From contig DLAR01000063.1 in NCBI GenBank assembly GCA_002494015.1, forward strand, positions 1-34,325: 34,325 bases of DNA, given 5' to 3'. The notes beneath the pieces are model-generated. The model was not told the DNA's origin. It did not search any database and saw only the letters and a program-made list of their open reading frames with translations. The position numbers and the translations under genes are program-made. Below are positions 1 through 8,766 of the stretch, piece by piece. Numbering within the stretch: the first letter of the stretch is position 1; the number at the start of each line of letters is the position of its first letter. The stretch comes from Porphyromonadaceae bacterium UBA7042 (GTDB lineage Bacteria > Bacteroidota > Bacteroidia > Bacteroidales > Muribaculaceae).

Positions 1-65
1 CAAACACGAGATGAAGGTAGATTTAAATATATGTATTAGCCATAAGGTGTATAATTGTCACAGAC

Positions 66-226
66 CGGCAGCTCTGCTGCCGTGAGGTTACTTGACTTCA
101 TTTTACCACATGCAACCGCACCTAACGGCGCGGTTGCATGTGGCTAACGTTAACATGCGGCTCTGCCGCTTTTCCCATATTGGTCCTGTTTCCAACCTGT
201 CAGCGGAGGTCTATTACCACCGCTGA
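66..226. repeat. Cluster of four short inverted repeats (hairpins)
   Basis: Four hairpins lie in about 160 bases: arms 66-71/77-82, a perfect 14-bp pair 106-119/130-143 with a 10-base loop, arms 157-161/165-169, and a 10-bp pair with one mismatch 200-209/217-226. Two of them share a GC[AG]GCTCTGC-type core. No convincing reading frame crosses this stretch, and the SusD-like frame only opens after the stop codon at 224-226. None of the hairpins is followed by a T-run typical of a terminator, except a short TTTT after the third. They may be dispersed palindromic repeats or the boundary of a rearrangement. Function unknown. Confidence 0.6.
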
Positions 227-1207
227 CTTCGTTCCGGAAATGAAATCAGACGCTCCCGCAACCCATATTATCTCGACCTTGCAGCAAAGGCTGCCGTGAA
301 ATGTATCCAAGGCCCCTATGAGTTTATGCCTTCTTACGGCGACCTTTTCCAAGTCGAGAAATGGAACAACAATTCCGAGTCAGTGTTCCAGCTCCAATGG
401 CTTCAGGGCTCGACCGATGCTATCGGCTGGGGTGCTGCCAACTCCATCTCGGCATTCTTCTCATGGTCGACAATGGTGGGCGAAACCAACTGGGGTAACG
501 CCACATACGCATCCTATGACATCGTGCGCACCTACAAACCCGAAGATTTCGCCGTGCGCCGCCACTACACCATCGCCACCATGGGCGAGACCTATCCACA
601 TCTCAACAAGAAGGGCGGCGGTTACACCTACAACGTGACCGAGACAGGCTATGAAGGCAAGTGCAACGTGGTCAAGCATGTCATCGGTAAGCTTGACGAC
701 AACGGGCAGAGCTACCAGCAGTCGAGCGGTGTCAACACCTATATGATGCGTCTCGCCGAGGTATATCTCAACTATACCGAGGCCAAGATGGGCAACAACA
801 GCTCGCTCAGCGGCGACGACCTCAAGTACTTCAACATGGTCCGCAGCCGCGCCAAGGTCCCGGCCAAAAACTCGATTACCTACGAGGACCTGCGCTATGA
901 ACGCCGCATCGAGCTTGCCTACGAGGGACAATATTGGTATGACCTGCTCCGCCGCAGCTATTATCAGGAGGAGGAAGTAATCGGTTATCTCAACTCACAG
1001 GAGCGCAACGCCGGTTACGAGTGGGACGAGAACGAAATCTGCCAGTATGCCAAGACAGGCGACGGCACAGGCGTGTCGACTGCTACCAAGCTGCATCTGG
1101 CATTCCCTGTCTCGAACGTCGACCTCACCCGCAATCCCAAACTCAAAGACGAGCCTGTCGCCTATGAGTTCCCCGAGCGCGAAGTCGAGACTTCCACACT
1201 GTTTTAA
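227..1207 (+). pseudogene. SusD-like outer-membrane glycan-binding lipoprotein, C-terminal part only
   Basis: SusD-family proteins are surface lipoproteins that pair with a SusC TonB-dependent transporter and capture glycans. The frame opens after a TGA at 224-226 and becomes SusD-like from about 260 (NPYYLDLAAKAA). A GTG at 296 could act as a start but lies inside the homologous region. Family signatures include RLAEVYLNYTEA, a VRSRAKVP helix and the ERRIELAYEGQYWYDLLR segment near the end. A typical SusD has roughly 500-600 residues. Only about 315 remain here, and the signal peptide, lipobox and TPR-rich N-terminal half are missing. The 5' side is the hairpin cluster, not SusD or SusC coding sequence. 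This is either a genuine truncation by rearrangement or an assembly junction. The gene immediately downstream is the matching surface glycan-binding protein. Confidence 0.85.
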
Positions 1208-1242
1208 ACAGGTTTAATGGTTAAAGTTTAATGTTTAGACAA

Positions 1243-2717
1243 ATGACTAAAATTATGAAATTTCAATATATAGCGGCTGCGGCAGTACTCTTGGCGGGTT
1301 TCACCACGTCGTGCAACGACGATGACGCCTATTTCGAGAGTGACGCGCAGGGAACGCCCATGAAGATAACCAAGGTGTACCTTGAAGACTACAAGTCGTC
1401 AGTACCCGACCGCGAGGTGGAATTTGCGCGACTCAGCCAGATGCTCCGTCTGGAAGGCTCGGGGTTCTACGGGGTCAAAAAGGTGTATATCAACGGCTAT
1501 GACACCTATTTTAACCGCGCGTATGTCAGTGACGGCTCGATGATTGTGTCAATCAACTCCAAGACTCCCGTCAGCGACTGCGACGAGAGTGTGCGCAACA
1601 CCATCCGCCTTGTCAAGGACGGCAACAATGAGTATGTCTACAATTTCTTGATCCGCAACGGCTACTCGATTATAAAAAATGTCAGCAACACCCTCCCCAT
1701 GCCCGGCGAGACTGTCACCGTCACGGGTTCTTACCTCCACGAGACCTCCAAGGTAATCCTTCCCGGCGGCGTAGAGGTGACCGAGGGCATTGTCAACGAC
1801 GAGGACGGCGAATGGTTCTCTTTCGTGATGCCTTCGGGCGTGACCGAGGGCGGCCCCGTCATCAGCGAGAGCCCCAACGGCAGCACCCAGTCGCCCGCCT
1901 ACTTCAACGAGCGTCGCGGACTGCTCATCGACTTTGACACCGAAGGCCAGCAAGGCATGTGGGGCGGCAAGGACAGCGACGGCAACATCAAGCCCGGCGC
2001 GTCGATGATTTACACTGAAGACCTTGTCGACGACCCGGCCGGTTCAGGCCGCGGCAAGTGCGCCCCCCTGATTCCTCAGCGTCTCTTTGACGAGGGCGGC
2101 ATCGCCGCAGGCAAGCCGCGCGCCGCCGAGATGCAGACCGTCGGCGACGGCAACAAGGCTTGGGAAGACTGGAGCCGCATGACCGACTTAATCCCGGCCG
2201 AGACCCCGGTTAGCGAAATCGCCCTCCAAGTCGATGTATATTGCCCCAATCCTTGGACAATCGACCTCGGCGGCCAGATTCAGGTGCAGCTCATCAACAA
2301 CTACAACCTCGCGGGCATCGGCAGCGACGATGACGGCAAGAACAACCTTGTCTACTGTTTCGCCCCTATCTTGCCGGCGGCAAGAGCGGTGAGGCCGTGC
2401 CTTTCATGACAACCGGCTGGCAGACGCTGACCATCCCGATGTCGTCCATCAACAAATATGCCACCCTCTTGGCCGATGCCGAGGCTCAGACCCCGACGTT
2501 CCAGATGGTTATCGACGACCGCAACGCCGCCACCTATCCCAACTTCGGCGTGGGTTTTGTCAACACCGACTTTGACTACACCGATGCCACCGGCGAGAAA
2601 GTCACCTTGAAGTCAAGCGTGTTCACCGGCCCGGCTCTCTATTTCGACAATTGGCGTGTGGTTCCTTTCAAGGCTTTCACTCCCAGCGATTACGAAGAAC
2701 CCGAAGATGAAGAATAA
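1243..2717 (+). pseudogene. Surface glycan-binding lipoprotein (SusE/F position, IPT/TIG-like), interrupted by a one-base frameshift
   Basis: This gene follows susD as in many Bacteroidetes polysaccharide loci and probably helps hold xylan at the cell surface. The N-terminus has a lipoprotein signal ending FTTSC followed by NDDD, an acidic stretch consistent with surface export. The start is the ATG at 1243 or 1255. IPT/TIG-like segments follow (for example SNTLPMPGETVTVTGSYL), then a C-terminal jelly-roll-like part resembling the SGBP-B xyloglucan/xylan-binding domain. The first frame stops at 2409. Restoring one C in the CCCC run at 2363-2366 joins it in frame (reading CFAPYLAGGKSGEAVPF) to the second frame, which runs to 2717. 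The repaired protein is about 491 residues. The break may be a homopolymer sequencing error or a real lesion. Family assignment by pattern; glycan specificity is inferred from context. Confidence 0.8.
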
Positions 2718-2762
2718 ATTCAATTTATAATGCACAATGCATGATTAAGAATTGAACAATTG

Positions 2763-2790
2763 TGAATTATGCATTATGAATTATGCATTA
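2763..2790 (+). repeat. Two perfect tandem copies of a 14-base AT-rich unit
   Basis: The unit TGAATTATGCATTA occurs at 2763-2776 and 2777-2790, in an AT-rich spacer (2718-2807) between the glycan-binding protein and the xylanase. Related half-copies on either orientation lie just upstream (about 2728-2755). Such AAT/ATGCAT-rich spacers are common between Bacteroidetes genes. No function can be assigned from the sequence. Confidence 0.6.
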
Positions 2791-2807
2791 AAAAAAGAAA
2801 AAGGTTT

Positions 2808-4623
2808 ATGAAAATCAACAAGATAATATTTCCTGTCGCAGCACTGTCGCTGGCATTTGCCGCATGTGACGACCAAGTGATGGAGTGGCGCGACGGCGAT
2901 CCGACAGTCACCGGGAGCGACATCCCTATGGAACTGAAGGAGAAGATTGCCAACTATGACTTTATCAAGAACTATATGGCCGAGTATCACCCCGGTGTGG
3001 ACATCACCCTCGGCATGGGGCTTGACAACTTCCTCGACGACGAAGCCTATCGGCAGGTTGTGCTTGACAACTACCAAGGAGTGACATTCGGCAACGCCAT
3101 GAAACACCAGTCGGTCGTCAGTGCCTCGGGCAAGTTCAACTGGGACAAAGTCGATCAGTTCATTGCCATGAACACCGGATTGAAACTGCACGGTCACAAC
3201 CTGTTGTGGCACACCCAGCAACAGCAGTCCTACATGAAATCTCTCATCGCCCCCAAGCTCGTTCAGGAGCAGACAAGCGGCGGCGACGGTATTTCCAACC
3301 TCCTCGTCGGTGATGCCAACGACTTTGAAGGCGGCACGACAGGCGGCTGGGGTTCTTGGGGTTCCAACAAGGAGTCGGTCGAAGTTGTCACCGGAGCTGG
3401 TGTTGACGGCTCGGCAGGTCTTGTTCTGACCAACAAGGGTGACGGAAACGCGTGGGAGGCCCAGTTGGCCTATACGTTTGATGCGCCTTTTGAAGTCGGA
3501 GTTCCTTACATTATTCAATTCCAAGCCAAGTCTAATTCTGCAGCCGGTTCTCTTCAGTTCCAGTATCAGCGTGAAGCTGACAGCGGCCAGCAGGGTGGAT
3601 ATAATGACTTCGCAGTAGGTACCGACTGGTTTACTTGCGAGTATGAGTTCACTATTCCCGAAGAAAAAGAAGGAGCCGACCGCCTTGTGATTAACTTTGG
3701 CAAAGTGGGTGCAAGTTATACTATCGACAACATTAAGTTTGGTAAGAAAATCGACTCAGCCAAGGCTCCGCGCCGCGCTGCAGCTTACCATTATGAGCTT
3801 AAAACTCCCGAGGAAAAGAAAGCCATCCTTCTTGGTGCTATGGAAGAATGGATTAAGGAGGCTATGACCCATGCGGGTCCCGCTTGCTCGTCATGGGATG
3901 TCATCAACGAGCCCATCGGCGACAACTGCCGGATACGCGGTATCGAAGGTGGATGGTCGGGTGATGACAGCGAGCCTGTCGAGACTACCGAGTCGGGTCT
4001 CAGCCTAAACTGGGCCAACGAGGCCGGCAACGGCCACTTCTACTGGGGTTACTACTGCGGTATGGACTATGCGGTGAAAGCGTTTGAATACGCCGCAAAG
4101 TACAACCCCAACGGTGCCAAACTCTTTGTCAACGACTATAATCTTGAATCCAACCCCAACAAGCTCGCCAAGCTAATCGAGTTTGTCGAATACATCGACA
4201 ACAACGGCGCGCATGTCGACGGTATCGGCACCCAGATGCACGTTTCTTCGTCAATCAGCAAGGAACAGGTCGATGCCATGTTCAAGACACTCGCCGCCAC
4301 CGATAAGCTCGTCCGCATCACCGAGCTTGACATCACCGTCGGAACCAAGACCCCCTCGGCTGACCAGCTCCAGAAACAGGCCGACTGCTATCAGATGATT
4401 CTGACCTCTTATTTCGAGAACATTCCCGAGAACCAGCAGAGTGCGATCACTCTGTGGACACTCAGTGACAACGAAAAAGAGCACGAATACTGGCTGAAGG
4501 ACGACGCACCCAACATCTTTGGCCTCCTATGGCCGCAAGCTCGCCTACAAGGGCGTGTGTGACGCTATCGCAGGCAAGGATGTCAGCGCCGACTTCCGCA
4601 GCCACGACTATTCCAAGAAATAA
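2808..4623 (+). pseudogene. GH10 endo-beta-1,4-xylanase lipoprotein with an inserted CBM; one-base frameshift near the C-terminus
   Basis: The enzyme should cleave internal beta-1,4-xylosyl bonds of xylan at the cell surface. The start is the ATG at 2808, giving a lipoprotein signal that ends LAFAAC. The GH10 barrel is split. Its first part (about residues 30-160, with GHNLLWHTQ) is followed by an inserted carbohydrate-binding module (about 160-318, CBM4/9-like beta-sandwich, with NDFEGGTTGGWGSWGSN) and then the rest of the barrel. The acid/base is E368 (WDVINEP) and the nucleophile is E506 (ITELDIT). CBM insertion into GH10 is known from Bacteroides and Prevotella xylanases. The frame ends prematurely at 4562. 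Removing one C at 4526-4527 restores the conserved end (NIFGLYGRKLAYKG) and continues to TAA at 4621-4623, about 604 residues. Both catalytic residues precede the lesion, but the final barrel strand is altered in the unrepaired product. Confidence 0.88.
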
Positions 4624-4630
4624 TCCCTGA

Positions 4631-4675
4631 AACCTCTGGGGTCTTTATTGAAAATAGAGACCTCAGAGGTTTTTT
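4631..4675 (+). terminator. Rho-independent terminator after the GH10 gene
   Basis: Arms 4631-4644 and 4658-4671 form a 14-bp stem with a single G-U wobble and a 13-base loop, running directly into a T-tract at 4671-4675. It begins 8 bases after the repaired GH10 stop codon, which supports 4621-4623 as the true gene end. Confidence 0.85.
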
Positions 4676-4688
4676 ATACTTTATTACC

Positions 4689-5613
4689 ATGTCACGAAAA
4701 CTGTCATTACTCATTTTTGTAATTGTTACTATCTTCTCGGCCGGAGCCGCGCGTCTTGAAAAACAGAGAACCGCCACGCGCCTCATTGTCGATGAAAAAC
4801 CGTTTGTAATCATCGGTGGCGAGCTCGGCAACTCGGCTGCTACATGCAGCGGGGATATTGCCCGCAATTTCAAGAAACTTCACGACATGGGTCTCAACAC
4901 CGTGCTCGTTCCCGCCTACTGGGATCTTATCGAGCCGGAAAAAGGAAAATTTGACTTCTCGCTCATTGACACTGTTATTTCCGATGCCCGGAGCAACGAC
5001 CTCAAGGTAGTGTTCCTGTGGTTTGGCGCGTGGAAAAACTCGATGAGCTGCTATGCACCCCTGTGGTTCAAACAGGATACCAAAACCTATCCGCGCCCGC
5101 ACCCGTTCGGGCAAGCCGCTTGAAATAGCGAGCGCGTTTTCTCCCGCCGTGTTCCAAGCCGATGCCGATTCGGTTACCCGCACTGTCAATCGTGACGGTA
5201 TGACGGTCAAAGCCTCTCATTTCTTCACCCTTCTGTGGGACCCGCGCGCAACTGACGGCTCGGAGTGGCCTGTCGCGGGCGGTATAATCATCCGGATCGG
5301 GGAAGATGAATATATTATCGCGGGCAGCGGCATCGTGGTCGAGTTTGACAAGCCGGGCAACACTCCGGCCGATACCCGCAACCTCGGCGAGGACGGGTTT
5401 CTTAACTCCGGGGCCGACCGCAAGGCCGGTCAGGCTTGGAGCGGCCGCTCCCGCGTCGGTCTCGGCCCGGTCAGCGAAGTGCAAGTGAATCCCGACGGCT
5501 CGCTGACCCCGGTAAGGTATTTCAACGGTGACGAGACACATCAGGGCCGCCATGTGCGCATCGGAGTCGACGATTACAAGATATTGCGCGTGAAACTGTA
5601 TGAATATAAGTGA
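4689..5613 (+). pseudogene. Decayed GH35-type glycosidase (DUF5597 family) with frameshift and large internal deletion
   Basis: The first frame (4689-5123) has a signal peptide and the N-terminal part of a GH35-like barrel (IIGGELGNS, NTVLVPAYWDLIEPEKGKFDF, FLWFGAWKNSMSCYAP). The homologous continuation (ARTRSGKPLEIASAFSPAVFQADADSV) is in another frame. The shift lies in the GC-alternating stretch about 5091-5099, consistent with loss of one GC dinucleotide. Around 5170-5200 the sequence jumps straight to the C-terminal domain (FFTLLWDPRATDGSEWPVAGG, then GRHVRIGVDDYKILRVKLYEY). Intact relatives have roughly 500-550 residues, so about 250-300 codons are missing. The VENE-type catalytic glutamate region is absent, so activity is not expected. 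Family recognition is from memory of the motif pattern; the ancestral substrate is unknown (family members include beta-galactosidases). Confidence 0.82.
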
Positions 5614-5684
5614 TAACGGAAACGTGTGTTACAAAGTGAAACACAAATGAGACATGGCCGCAACTGTGTGCGCGCGATTGTCAT

Positions 5685-5692
5685 TAACTTTG
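5685..5692 (+). promoter_or_regulatory. Bacteroidetes -7 promoter element (TAACTTTG)
   Basis: The motif matches the TAnnTTTG consensus and lies 36 bases before the esterase start at 5729, leaving a short leader. No clear -33 TTTG element is seen about 19-21 bases upstream. It is the likely start of the esterase-symporter-GH10/GH43-GH43 transcript. Confidence 0.55.
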
Positions 5693-5728
5693 TCACATCT
5701 TCTTAGTCTTAAATAATTAAAACCAATC

Positions 5729-7342
5729 ATGAAAAAGATATTGCTGACCCTTTCTCTTACCATGCTTGCAGGAACAGCGGCGGTTGATGCCGCCGTGACG
5801 TTGCCGCGTGTCATCGGTGACGGTATGGTAGTGCAGCGCGACCGCCCGTTGACGCTGTGGGGCACCGCCGACCCCGGTGAGACGGTTAAAGTGAGCGTTG
5901 TGAAAGGAAAATCGGCCACCGTGACTGCCGACGAGGCGGGGAACTGGCGTGTCGAGCTTCCCGCCCTGAAACCGGGGAAACCCTACTCGGTCAGGGTCAA
6001 TGACCTGACGATTGACGATGTCCTCGTGGGGGACGTGCTGCTGTGCTCAGGACAGTCCAACATGGAACTCCCCGTGGCGCGTGTCACCGACATGTTTGCC
6101 GACGAGATTGCTGCCTACCGCAATCCGGCGATACGTCATTTCGTCGTGCCCAAAGAGTTTGATTTTCACACCGAGCGCGCCGATGTCAACCCCTCGGCAC
6201 GGTGGAAGACACTCGATGAGGATTTCATGAATTTCTCGGCTCTCGCCTACTTTACCGCCCGCGAGCTGAATGCCCGCACGGGACTCCCTGTCGGCATCAT
6301 CAATGCCAGCTGGGGCGGTACGCCTGTCGAGGCTTGGATAAGCGAGGAAAAACTTGCCGCTTTCCCCCGCGCCATCAGCGAAAAGCGCATCTATGGCGAC
6401 GACGGCTACCGTGACCGCATCAAGCGTCTTGAAGGTGAGAATTACGGACGATGGAATGCGGCCCTTTGGGGTGGCGACCCCGGAATGCAGGGCGATGTGA
6501 AATGGTTTGACCCCGCTCTTGACGATTCTTCATGGCAGGTTGTCGACCTGATTTCCGATTCCCGTAAATGGGGGACCGACGGCATGAATGCCGTCAACGG
6601 CTCCCACTGGTTCCGCAAGAATGTCAGCCTCCCCGCCTCGATGGCCGGTAAGCCGGGTGTCGTGCGCATGGGGTGCATCGTGGATGCCGACTCGGTCTAT
6701 GTCAACGGAACTTTTGTCGGCACTACCGGCTACCAGTATCCTCCGCGCATCTACACGGTTCCCGCCGGAGTGCTACGCGAGGGTGAAAACAATATCACCG
6801 TGCGTGTCATCAGTCAGAACGGCATGCCCCATTTCGTTGCCGAGAAACCCTATAGACTCATCGTCGGCGACGAGGCTGTCAGTCTCGAGGGTGAATGGCG
6901 TTACCGCCTCGGCACCCCGATGCCCCACGGCCCCGGAATGGAATTTTACTGCTATAAACCCGCCGTGCTTTATAACGCGATGATTTCACCCGTCGTCACT
7001 TATCCCGTCAAGGGCGCGGTGTGGTATCAGGGCGAGTCCAACGTTTCGCGCCGCAACGAATACGGCCCCTTGTTGAAGACTATGATTGCCAACTGGCGCG
7101 AGGCTTCGGGCGATGAGGACATGCCGTTCTATATCGTCGAGCTGGCCGATTTCCTCCATCCCTCTGACAAGGGAGGCCGTGCAGCATGGGCCGAAATGCG
7201 CAAAGTTCAGGCTCAGGTCGCCGACGAGACCCCGGGAGCCGTACTCGTTCCCAATTCCGACCTCGGCGAATGGAACGACATCCACCCCCTCGACAAGAAA
7301 ACCCTCGGCAACCGCGTTGCCGACAAAATAATGGAAAAGTAA
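5729..7342 (+). CDS. SGNH carbohydrate acetylesterase (sialate O-acetylesterase/SASA family), likely acetyl-xylan oligosaccharide esterase
   Basis: The product probably removes O-acetyl groups from xylo-oligosaccharides. The family name 'sialate O-acetylesterase' is historical, and no sialic acid gene is nearby. A signal peptide (about residues 1-21) points to the periplasm. SGNH blocks are visible: nucleophile S110 in GQSNME, NASWGGTPVEAW (block II), WYQGESN (block III) and the D517/H519 pair in NDIHP. A beta-sandwich insertion resembling a GH2 sugar-binding domain (about residues 230-400) lies between blocks II and III, as in CE20-like enzymes. The protein ends only 18 residues after the catalytic His; many relatives carry several tens of residues more, so the C-terminus may be shortened. 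The symporter gene starts one base after the stop, indicating one operon. Confidence 0.85.
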   Translation: MKKILLTLSLTMLAGTAAVDAAVTLPRVIGDGMVVQRDRPLTLWGTADPGETVKVSVVKGKSATVTADEAGNWRVELPALKPGKPYSVRVNDLTIDDVLVGDVLLCSGQSNMELPVARVTDMFADEIAAYRNPAIRHFVVPKEFDFHTERADVNPSARWKTLDEDFMNFSALAYFTARELNARTGLPVGIINASWGGTPVEAWISEEKLAAFPRAISEKRIYGDDGYRDRIKRLEGENYGRWNAALWGGDPGMQGDVKWFDPALDDSSWQVVDLISDSRKWGTDGMNAVNGSHWFRKNVSLPASMAGKPGVVRMGCIVDADSVYVNGTFVGTTGYQYPPRIYTVPAGVLREGENNITVRVISQNGMPHFVAEKPYRLIVGDEAVSLEGEWRYRLGTPMPHGPGMEFYCYKPAVLYNAMISPVVTYPVKGAVWYQGESNVSRRNEYGPLLKTMIANWREASGDEDMPFYIVELADFLHPSDKGGRAAWAEMRKVQAQVADETPGAVLVPNSDLGEWNDIHPLDKKTLGNRVADKIMEK

Positions 7343-7343
7343 G

Positions 7344-8765
7344 ATGGAAACTACATTAAACATAAAGGCCCGGGAATCCCGGGGATTTTACAAGCTGTCG
7401 ATGCTCCAGTGCGTCGGATTCGGCTCGGGCGACCTTGCCCAAAACCTGATTTATCAGACAATCAGCATGTATCTGCTGTTTTTCTACACCAATGTCTACG
7501 GCCTTGACCCGGCTGTGGCGGCAGTCATGTTTCTCATCGTGCGCATCGTCGACGTGATATGGGACCCGCTGGTGGGTACCTTTGTCGACAAGCATGACCC
7601 CAAGTGGGGGAAATACCGTTCCTACCTGATACTCGGTGGCATACCGCTGACCGGATTCGCGCTGCTCTGTTTCTGGAACGGATTCTCAGGCTCGCTGCTT
7701 TATGCCTATGTTACCTACGTCGGCCTCTCGATGTGCTACACGCTCGTCAATGTCCCCTACGGTGCCTTGAACGCGTCGCTGACACGCGATACCGCCGAGA
7801 TTACCAAACTGACCTCGGTGCGCATGTTCATGGCCAACCTCGGCGGTCTTGCCGTCGGGATGGGCATCCCGATGATATTGAAATTCTTCGACCCCTCCGA
7901 GACAACCGACATGTCGATGAGCGACAGCGCGTGGTTCTCGACAATGGCCATCTACGGCCTCGTGGGACTCGGACTGCTGTTCTTCTGTTTCAGCCAGTGC
8001 CGCGAGAGAGTGGTGATGGACAAGAAGGAGACTGAGAACGTGAAAGTCTCTGACCTGTGGATGGAATTTGTCCACAACCGCCCGCTGCGCATCCTCGCGT
8101 TCTTTTTCATCACAGCCTTTGCGATGTGCTCGGTCGGTAATGCCGCCGGAGCCTACTATATCAACTATAACCTCCACGGCACTGCGGGCGAGCTGTCAAT
8201 CTTCATGGGACTCGGCTCGATTCCCGCCTTCATCTTCATGCCGCTGATTCCGGCAATCAAGAAAGTGGTGGGGAAGAAAGGGATGTTCTACATCTTCCTC
8301 TTGACCGCGATAGTCGGCATGGCCATGCTCTATGCCATCTCGATGATTCCCGCGCTGAAAGAACACATGATTTTGGTCTACATCGCCCAGTTTGTCAAGT
8401 CGACCGGCGTTATTGTCGCCACCGGCTACATGTGGGCCCTCGTTCCCGAGGTCATCTCCTATGGCGAGTATACTCACGGCCGCCGCATCTCGGGTATCGT
8501 CAACGCCCTGACCGGCATCTTCTACAAGGCCGGCATGGCTCTCGGCGGCGTGGTTCCCGGCCTGATTCTTGCCTTTGTAGGATTTGACAGCACCGCAGCT
8601 TCGCAGACACCATTCGCCCAACAGGGTATCCTGTGGCTTGTGGCCGTTATTCCGGCAATTCTTCTCGTTCTCGCCATGTTCATTATCTCGCGTTACGAGC
8701 TTGATGACGATGTAATCGACCGTATAAACGAGGAAATTGAAACCCGTCAACACAAAAATGCCTGA
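7344..8765 (+). CDS. GPH-family sugar:cation symporter (MelB/XynP-like), probable xylo-oligosaccharide importer
   Basis: This 473-residue inner-membrane protein has about 12 hydrophobic segments typical of the major facilitator fold. The family hallmark after the second helix is present: DVIWDPLVGTFVDKHDPKWGKYRSYL, with the D..KWGKYR cation/sugar-site motif. GPH transporters of this type move melibiose, glucuronides or xylosides with Na+ or H+. Its position between the acetylesterase and the GH10-GH43 gene suggests xylobiose or short (glucurono)xylo-oligosaccharides. It starts two bases after the esterase stop, and its stop codon (8763-8765) abuts the next start. Substrate is inference from context. 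Confidence 0.88.
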   Translation: METTLNIKARESRGFYKLSMLQCVGFGSGDLAQNLIYQTISMYLLFFYTNVYGLDPAVAAVMFLIVRIVDVIWDPLVGTFVDKHDPKWGKYRSYLILGGIPLTGFALLCFWNGFSGSLLYAYVTYVGLSMCYTLVNVPYGALNASLTRDTAEITKLTSVRMFMANLGGLAVGMGIPMILKFFDPSETTDMSMSDSAWFSTMAIYGLVGLGLLFFCFSQCRERVVMDKKETENVKVSDLWMEFVHNRPLRILAFFFITAFAMCSVGNAAGAYYINYNLHGTAGELSIFMGLGSIPAFIFMPLIPAIKKVVGKKGMFYIFLLTAIVGMAMLYAISMIPALKEHMILVYIAQFVKSTGVIVATGYMWALVPEVISYGEYTHGRRISGIVNALTGIFYKAGMALGGVVPGLILAFVGFDSTAASQTPFAQQGILWLVAVIPAILLVLAMFIISRYELDDDVIDRINEEIETRQHKNA

Positions 8766-8766
8766 T

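Noticed and set aside
5729..7342. Sialic acid metabolism role suggested by the family name sialate O-acetylesterase
   Set aside because: No sialidase, neuraminate lyase or transporter is nearby; all neighbours are xylan enzymes, so acetyl-xylan esterase is the better reading.
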